Part shown: in pieces, positions 57,010 to 64,000 of the stretch | How positions within the stretch are numbered: the first letter of the stretch is position 1 | How the letters are laid out: each line of letters begins with the position of its first letter | Assembly: GCA_015501585.1 (NCBI GenBank) | Contig: JADNRY010000094.1 | Location: 149,035-213,034 of the forward strand | Reading direction: 5' to 3' | DNA length: 64,000 nucleotides | Origin: Rhodocollybia butyracea | Lineage: Eukaryota > Basidiomycota > Agaricomycetes > Agaricales > Omphalotaceae | Notes under the pieces: generated by a model | What the model was told of the DNA's origin: nothing | The model's database searches: none | The model's input: only the letters and a program-made list of their open reading frames with translations | Program-made: the position numbers and the translations under genes

Positions 57010-58005
57010 GGCCTGCTGAAAGCTTTGAGCAAACTCCTGGATCGAGGTCGTGAAAACAAGGCTGTTGCTGTCTACATGATCCTTAAGAATGGCCTTATTC
57101 ATGCATCGTTTGTTTGGGGATCGTGAGTATTCACATTTGGTTTTTTAAAAGCATCATTTTATTACAATCCTATGTAGCTCAACACATAATACTTGTATTG
57201 AGCAACTCTGGGTTGAGGTGGGTTCTCAGTTTGCACATTGATGGAGAGCCTTCTTCTATCGCCTGGAAGATATTCACTGCTTGAGCCGATCCAACCCTCA
57301 TCATCTATGGGTTCTTCACCATCTATTCCTGAAGCTTATCAATAGCGACTGTAAAAGCTTTGCAGATGTATGGAATATGCACCCTTTGTCGGGTCTAGAA
57401 GGAAAGGATGAGAGTCCACATGTAAGTTGCTTAATCTCGGGTGTTCTACCGCTATGCTGCTTTAATGAGAAATCAAAGGATAAACAATGACTAGGAATGA
57501 TTGACCATGGTGTATATACTGATGATTGCAATGGCTTGGACCTTCAAACTATCGAAGAGTCCTATGGTACATTAGGAGAACCAGTTCAGCATCCCGATAA
57601 CCATACAGGTGCTGGTTTTCTGGTGGATGAAGATGTACCAATGCCCTCTGATCAATCTGATTCAGACTCAGAATCTGACAACCTCACAGACACATATGAC
57701 AATGAGTTTCTTCCAAAAGCAGTCCACACTCCTTGTCATACCTGTCCTTTGACTGCCAAGGAAGTCCAAGTCTTCGAAGGAGCACTTCAGGCAGCTAGCA
57801 AGGCAAACATAATGTCACATGGATATGGAATCCGTCCAGAGGAATGGAGAGAGACTTACTATCCAATAGATGAGACTATTCGCACAGAGAGGAAAGGTGG
57901 AAAGGAACTTGTTATACAATTACCCAAATTTGTATGGCGACCTCGAGCCCATCTATGGACACTCGGCCTTAGCATTATGGATCGTATCATAGAAAATAGA
58001 ACCTG
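57010..58005 (+). pseudogene. Second integrase-core relic
   Basis: Opposite strand to the first. It opens TEGLLKALSKLLDRG, then HASFVWGS joined by a GTGAGT...GTAG intron (57123-57178) to THNTCIEQLWVEVGSQFAH, a TGA, and WRAFFYRLEDIHCLSRSNPHHLWVLHHLFL, matching the C-terminal half of the integrase-core family. The open C-terminal exon from 57497 has an acidic Asp/Ser stretch and GYGIRPEEWRETYYP, to TGA at about 58005. The catalytic N-terminal half is absent, replaced by the TET/JBP gene immediately to the left in opposite orientation. Confidence 0.7.
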
Positions 58006-58122
58006 ATGTCATTTTAGCATAGATACACATGACAATAAGCAATGATGTTAATATCATAAACGAGATAAACAGAACAAGATAAGCAGAAGCTGTTACTTTT
58101 TAACAGGATTAGCATGAGAATG

Positions 58123-59130
58123 TTACTTTTTAACGAGATAAATGAGAGGATGTTTAAGGTCCCAAACATTGCTTGACACTGGTACTGGTACAGGTGAACT
58201 AGGCATTGTGGGAATATAGTCCCCATTGTCATCATTATGATTCCCAATAGAGTCATTGGCTTCACCTTCATCGGAACTGGTGACTGAGATGGTAGTGACT
58301 GCCTGCGAAAGCTTTTGCATCTTGCAAGGAGGAGGAGCATCACTGTGAGCAGGAGGGACATCGTTGTGGTCACTGTCTTCATTGGTGGAAGGAGAATGTG
58401 ATCCCCCATCATCTTGAAAGGTGAACATCATCTCAAACACTACATGCAAGAGTCAGTCGGTTAATCTATTACAGAGCAAAATGAGCACTGACTGTCTTTA
58501 TCCCATCCAATCTCCCGGATGACTTGTTTGGTGTGATTCATCCACTCTGGACTAAGTTCATTCATTATGGACAAAGGCAGCAAAGAGGTTGAGACTACAA
58601 AAATGTTAAACGCATATGAAACGAAGGAGGAATACATGTACCTACCGACGATGACCGACCAACTCTCCCAGGATCTGCCACGCATGCCTCAGTTATCCCA
58701 AAGAGTACTTCCATCTGGTTCAGTCTCAGCTACAAGCAGAAGGGACTGCTTTAACACCTTCAAGAGACCCCAATCATGATGACCACCTTTGAGGAGATAT
58801 TTCATTGGTTGACCGAGTGTCTCCTTGAGTTTATTCTCAACCTGTTTTGTTGTCCAGGTTTTGTTAAACAGGAAACAATCTTCTTTGGTGACAGTCGTAT
58901 AGGCGAGTTTGAGCTTCTTCAAGTGTGTGATGAGATCTGGTGAGTATTTTACTGGGTGTTCAAGAGCAAGAGCCTCGTCTTCATCCTTCATTAAAAAATG
59001 AAAAAATCAGAGTTAAAGTAAGGAAGATGCAACGGAAACTCACATCCTGTACAAGGCCGACAAATAGTAGAACAACCTTTCCGACATAAAAACTCATTCA
59101 CAGGATCTTGTTTCTCTGCTGCACGAGTGG
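58123..59130 (-). pseudogene. Unrecognised gene, truncated by hAT end
   Basis: No family recognised. Minus-strand exons: a Cys-rich start (LCRKGCSTICRPCTGCE, about 59090-59045); DEDEALALEHPVKYSPDLITHLKKLKLAYTTVTKEDCFL...GGHHDWGLLKVLKQSLLL (58989-58689), with a TGA inside the block before GMRGRSWESWSVIVG; then after an intron LPLSIMNELSPEWMNHTKQVIREIGWDKD (about 58580-58493); and finally FEMMFTFQDDGGSHSPST with an acidic Ser-rich tail to about 58123. The CxxC pairs suggest a metal site. Its 5' side runs directly into the hAT-like end near 59140, so the true start is lost. Confidence 0.5.
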
Positions 59131-59134
59131 AACC

Positions 59135-59290
59135 ACCTAGTGTTGCAACGGCTCGGCTTGGCTTGGCTTCGGCTCGGCTCCAGCTCAAACCAGATGGCTT
59201 CGGCTCGATGAGCCGATACTGGTACATGGCTCAGCTCAAGCTCAGCTAGCTAGCGGCTTAGCCGGTGGCTTGAGCCGTTCTTTTCTGCAG
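59135..59290. repeat. hAT-like terminal region
   Basis: TAGTGTTGCAACGGCTCGGC at 59139 followed by dense GGCTCGGCTT / GCTCAGCTC / GGCTTGAGCC motifs on both strands. Such a terminus with subterminal CG-rich repeats is typical of hAT elements, and the transposase relic follows at 59363. I could not find a matching right end in the window. Confidence 0.6.
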
Positions 59291-59362
59291 AATTTATCTT
59301 TATAGTGTATACTACTATGTACATTGTAGAGCTCTTTATTAACATGTACTTGTTATCATGTA

Positions 59363-62300
59363 TCATGGTCTCATGCACTCTCTGATGAATGAGTTCACAT
59401 CTTCAGGAACACGTCCCTCCACCTCAAGAATTGTTTCCAGTTCTAGGCTCTCCTGAGTGACATCCATGAATGAGGTGAAATCAAGAGGATCATCATGACG
59501 AATGGCAAACTTTAACATCTGCAAAGCTTCAAACATCAGCGGCGAAAGTTTATTTCGCCTGACAGTCATGGTCTCATTTGAAGATGAAAAAACCTGTTCA
59601 CAAGGCACAGCAGAGCCCTGCAATGGCAGAATATCCATAGCAAGCTTGAACAAAGTGGGATAGATGGTTTGTTTCTCCTGCAATATTTGTAAGCTTTCAA
59701 ATTGGAATAAACCCAAAACTTCATTCACCTGCCAGTAAATAAGTGTTGTAGTTGCAAATGTGGGATCTGCCAGATATGCATTGAGCTCCTCTTCAACGTT
59801 TTGGTCCTGCGGACCTCGGTGTCGACGACGGCTAAACATTGCTTCAGCTTCTGAAAGTTGTGCTTGTGGTGCCTGGGTTTGTTCCAAGTTTGTGGTATAA
59901 GCTTGAGCACGATACCCTTGCATCTACAAATTTTATATGAGCATTCAGAAACTGATACACATGATATGTGGTACTCTACTTTCTCAATCATCATGTCTTT
60001 TGCCCAGCAATGACCATCCATATCATTTTTTCTGATGATAGTAGTCAAATTTCATATCTGGATTAATTACTGAGTGTAAATTGTCAATGAATCGACCTGT
60101 TTACATCAATATATTTAAATATGTAAGCTCACCCATTGCCAGGGCATATGCTGGTACTCTAGCCATGCGCTTATGATAATCCTTGATTTTGCTGAGACCT
60201 GCTTGGATTGATTGTCTCATTTCGGGTAGTTGCCTCTGGAGCTCTTCCCATAGCTCAATCATCCGTGCAAATGAGGGTAAAAAATCACATAGAGTTGGGG
60301 TTTTCTCCTTCGAGAGTAGCTGTTGAAAGCTATGCGGTATCTACATATTATAGTTAGTTAGTGCTTGAATCAGTCACAATAAGTACATACCTCAAGTACC
60401 CTGGACAGCTGTTTGAGAGCTAACCATTCTTGCTCATTGAGTACATACTGTGACAGATCTCCATATGCTGGATCCTTGAGAAATGAATCCATGACCTGTG
60501 TACAATCATCAATGTTCATAATCAATTATTTCACAGAGATAAGAAAAAAGTAGGAAGTAATCACCTCACGCATCTCAAGTCCACGTTTCAACATCAACTG
60601 GGTTGATGACCAACGTACATTCACATCCCGGAGGAGTTGGAGGGGGCGACTGAACTTTGCAGCCACCAGCTGCTGGAATGCATCACGTCGAACACCAGAC
60701 TTCCGAATCTGATATAATAGGTGAAATAATGACAACTAAGAATTTTTAGAATTACCTCGCTTATACCTGTTCGCAATTTGGTAAGAGCACCTGGTAATCT
60801 TTGAGCTATTCCCCGAGCACTCTGAGTGCTGTCTTCTGCAACATGTATAACAGCCTGGCACCCAAGATGAACAATATGCGGAAAACATCTACAACATTGT
60901 TTTTAGAAGGAAGTCAATATTATTAAGATCATTTACCGTAGTCAATCCTCCTCAGCTGTCCATTCCAGCTCAGGCCATATATCTGCTAGCTCTAGTTCAA
61001 ACTCTGTTGCCATAGTGTCATTTACCGATGCATTGTCCATTGTGATTCCTCCAACCTACAGTGTAATACAATTAGGCAATATTATTATTGCTTTGAAATG
61101 AAAAACCTCACCTTTCCCAAAATCCCTAAACGTTCACAAATGAATACAAGCCCATGTGAGCAGTGCCGACCAGTGTGTCTTCCAGGAATGTGAAGAAATC
61201 CAACGAGAGCACACTCAAAGTGGAGTCTAAGCTGGCCATCAGGTCCCTTCTTGGCTTCAATCCAGTGTGCAGTAACACCCATCACTCCTCTCAAAAGCAT
61301 GTCAGACCACATGTCTTCCGTTAATGCAATCTTTCCAACTGCATTCTGTAAATTCAGCCCACGTTAGTACATACAGTAGTGACAAGTAGTATAAAGCAAA
61401 GGAATATACCTTTAACCGAGTATGCAAGTCATCAAGATATTGATGCCATTTCTGCATGATGCGCTGACGAAGAGTCTCCCGAGAGGGAATGTCATTATCA
61501 TTGAGCTCTTCCCGTAACAAAAGAATGAGGCGGCGAAACTGCTTATTATCAATGACATTGATACTCTAGTATAGCCGTGTTAATAATAGGTGACTAAATG
61601 ATGAGATAAAAACTAACCTGATCATCAGCTACAATAAAATCTACAAGTGCATCAATGAATGCCGCCATACTGAATGACAAACGCTCAGCCTGTAAGGCTG
61701 TTTCATCAACTGGAAGATTCTGGCGACGACACCATTCATTATAGTCTGCAAGGTAGCGCCCACGGACTTTGATCTTAAATTGTAGGCAAGCTTGGAACCA
61801 AATATCACCATGCTTCTTGAGAAAGTGTCGCCAAATATTGTCGATGCTTGTTGCAAAGCTGTATGATTGTACTGGGTGATTTGGGTTTGCTCCATGTAGG
61901 GCCCTAGACAAGATATATTGTAAACAAGGGCAGGACCGGAATAGATTAAAACAAATAACAAACTCGCAAAAAGAGCAGAAGCTCAGTTTATTATCATGAT
62001 CTTTCCTCACAAACTTAGCTACATCATTTGCTTTTCCGCCTTCATGTCGTTTTGTACCAACGCGCCGGGCAGAGGGAGGGCGAAACGCATGTGCTCGAAA
62101 AGTAGGTGTGGCAAGTCGGTTTGGAGTCCGTACCTGATCCCGGTGTCGACGTGGAGTTTGTGCATTGACTGGCTGATGTTGGTGTCGACGTCGACTTGGT
62201 GTCTCTTCAAGGTCCTCGAATTCAGAATTTGCATCATCATCAATGAAACCACCCCCATCACCAAGATCACTGGAGCTGAGCTGTGGTAGTCGAGCACTGG

Positions 62301-62585
62301 GAGTAAAGGTTACATTGCGCCCATGGGCTCTAGCATCATTTCGTGAAAGGAATATGTCGTCGTCCGAGTCGTTATTCCTATAGAGTGGTGAAGCTGCAGG
62401 AACTGTATTGCAATTATTAATTTTTTCAAGGGCTAGATTAACATATAATTACCAGTGGGTGAGCTCGGTTGAACAGTGTTGTGCTCTGGCTGTCGGGGCT
62501 CTCTTGAGGGTCGTACAGCAGCTCGAGGATGACTGGGAAGAGAGGATTGAGGCTGAGCATTCCGACCCTGGCGTCGAGTTCGCAT
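59363..62585 (-). pseudogene. hAT transposase relic
   Basis: About ten exons on the minus strand from MRTRRQGRNAQ (62585). In order: disordered Arg/His-rich N-terminus; BED-type zinc finger (SFCSFCE, with IWRHFLKKH after an intron); LPVDETALQAERLSF; LTEDMWSDMLLRGVMGVTAHWI; GITMDNASVND (catalytic Asp region); CFPHIVHLGCQAVIH; LLRDVNVRWSSTQLMLKR; YGDLSQYVLNEQEWL; and the C-terminal dimerisation domain (LPLQGSAVPCEQVFSSSNETMTVRRNKLSP read in two parts, 59640-59540). Lesions: an in-frame TGA just before the intron at about 60962 (EED-stop-LR), and a one-base frameshift in an A6 run near 60028. Otherwise well preserved, so recently inactivated or affected by base-calling error. Confidence 0.85.
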
Positions 62586-64000
62586 TGTGTACACGAGGTG
62601 TTTATGTGCTGTAGTGTTGGATTTGCAGTCCTTATAAATGCAGATTTAAGGGGACTCCAGAGTCAAGACCATTTTGAGTGGCTACTATAATTATCTGACT
62701 CTTGAGTGCAGTAACGCAGGTATGTACAGCATCTGTAACGAAACAACATAATTTTTAGAGGAGATAAGAGGTTCATAATCATACACAAAGGAGCTCAAGG
62801 AACATGAGCAAATGTTGAAACCAGTAATTAATGCCAACTTCCTTGGAAGGGCAACATGATAGGATCCGGTACATACATATTGCATGAGATAAAAAGTTGA
62901 TAAATTGAACTCTCAAATGAAGGTTCTCGAAACGCCTCAAGGCTCAACAACACAACAAAAACATATTAACGACTTCCATTGCCACCAACAGTCCTGTGGA
63001 TATGCAACAGAACAGGAGTACTACATATTACTTACTGCACAGTCATTAGTAAGATGATGAACTGATAAATTACATTCCCAAAAGGATGATTGGACTATTG
63101 TAGTAACACAATGTAAATACCAGCGCTAATCATCTAGCGGAGGCCCTGGAGGGGCTATAGAAGAATCAGGAGTCAGGACTCCGGAGGTCCGAGGAGGTGT
63201 GACCGTATGATTTATGTACTACATAGATACTATTACAGCTTGAGATAACGGGTTAATAACCCTAAAGGAAGGTTTAATCTCCAATGGCTTCAAGAAAATG
63301 GAAAGCCAGTATTAATTACTACTAATCATCACTGTGGAGAGTTCGAGTTGATGCAAGAACAGATATCCAATAGGTACCGTGACCATGTCATGGTGATAGA
63401 TAATATGAGACCGTTGTAGTCGGAAGATGAGACCATTGTAGTTGGAAGATGACTTGATTGTTGACCGCTGTAGTCGGAAGATGGCCACTGTTGCGGCCAT
63501 ACTTACAGCATCAAATCTCTTTCGAGAGAGCATAGGGCCAGGGGGATGCATGGCTAAGATAGGAGTCCCATATGATAATGATATCATAGTCCATAGTAAC
63601 TCAAATATGCAATATCTAGTATCAGTCTCAAACATTGAGCTTGCAGCAAGTACCATATGAGTTGTTTACTGTTATACTCCCTGCCAATTTTTTGTTCTAC
63701 TAATTCTTCTGGAGAAGTAGTGTTAATGAGAGATATAAGTTCATTTTCAGGAGCAGTATTCACATATGTTTTGCTTTGGTTCACTGCACTCGGAATTACT
63801 AGTTGCTTATCATGGCTCTGATACGGTGGAAAGGCATGGGCCAGCAGGCTGTGTTGAATCACATGATCTAAATTATCCCCCCATTCAATTAGTAGCAATC
63901 GAGTGGCAGCGTGAGTTTGTGTATGCCACCGCAAGCGGTGGCATAAACATTTAACAAACATTAAGCGCCGCGGCAATACTTGCATTGGATAATTTGAATT
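62586..64000. other. No supported gene; short tandem motif
   Basis: Three degenerate copies of TGTAG(T)CGGAAGATG occur at 63411-63482. The frame at 63584-63985 (minus) is open for 133 residues without recognisable features. No hAT right end was found here. Confidence 0.4.

Noticed and set aside
63584..63985. 133-residue minus-strand open frame
   Set aside because: No hydrophobic, catalytic or domain pattern, and flanked by short tandem repeats; chance frame in AT-rich DNA is likely.

Overview
This window reads as genomic DNA of a mushroom-type basidiomycete (Agaricomycetes). The genes are cut by many short introns of roughly 40-70 bases with GT...AG ends. The protein families are typical of that group: multi-span membrane proteins with an 'ESG' helix, a heme-thiolate peroxygenase, C2H2 factors, and TET/JBP oxygenases next to integrase-core genes. 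No rRNA, tRNA, CRISPR array or bacterial operon was seen. All splice models were worked out by eye from reading frame, splice consensus and comparison between copies inside the window.

Layout. 2.8-6.5 kb: two ordinary minus-strand genes, a seven-helix-like membrane protein and a C2H2 zinc-finger protein. 7.0-13.1 kb: a tandem duplication of about 3 kb. Each unit carries a gene for a secreted two-repeat protein with a Cys-Phe-Gly-Trp signature; one unit also contains a MITE that the other lacks. 13.5-16.0 kb, and again 30.2-38.5 kb: a dispersed segmental duplication with four copies plus one fragment of a minus-strand membrane-protein gene (two intact, two broken) and two broken copies of a plus-strand companion gene. 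16.3-28.2 kb: a stack of nested transposons. A membrane-protein gene (18.5-26.8 kb) has a 6.3 kb Copia retrotransposon in one intron and a solo LTR in its last exon; the Copia itself carries a second solo LTR and a hAT-type MITE. An intact paralogue lies head-to-head at 28.5-29.9 kb. 39.5-44.6 kb: a broken peroxygenase and a broken PP2C phosphatase. 46-53.5 kb: a mucin-like single-span membrane protein gene split by a 6.26 kb CACTA-type transposon with no recognisable transposase. 54.6-62.6 kb: two opposed integrase-core relics around a TET/JBP-type oxygenase gene, an unrecognised gene, and a hAT transposase relic.

How it fits together. 1-16 kb and 30-45 kb look CpG-rich and gene-like. 17-30 kb and 46-64 kb look CpG-poor and hold nearly all the transposons, which suggests methylated, mutating islands. 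Several genes carry one or two clean lesions (a stop, a frameshift, a lost splice acceptor). Some are in homopolymers and could be assembly errors; others are clearly biological, such as insertions with target-site duplications. The most novel material is the duplicated CFGW secreted proteins, the cargo-bearing CACTA element and the integrase-TET/JBP cluster.
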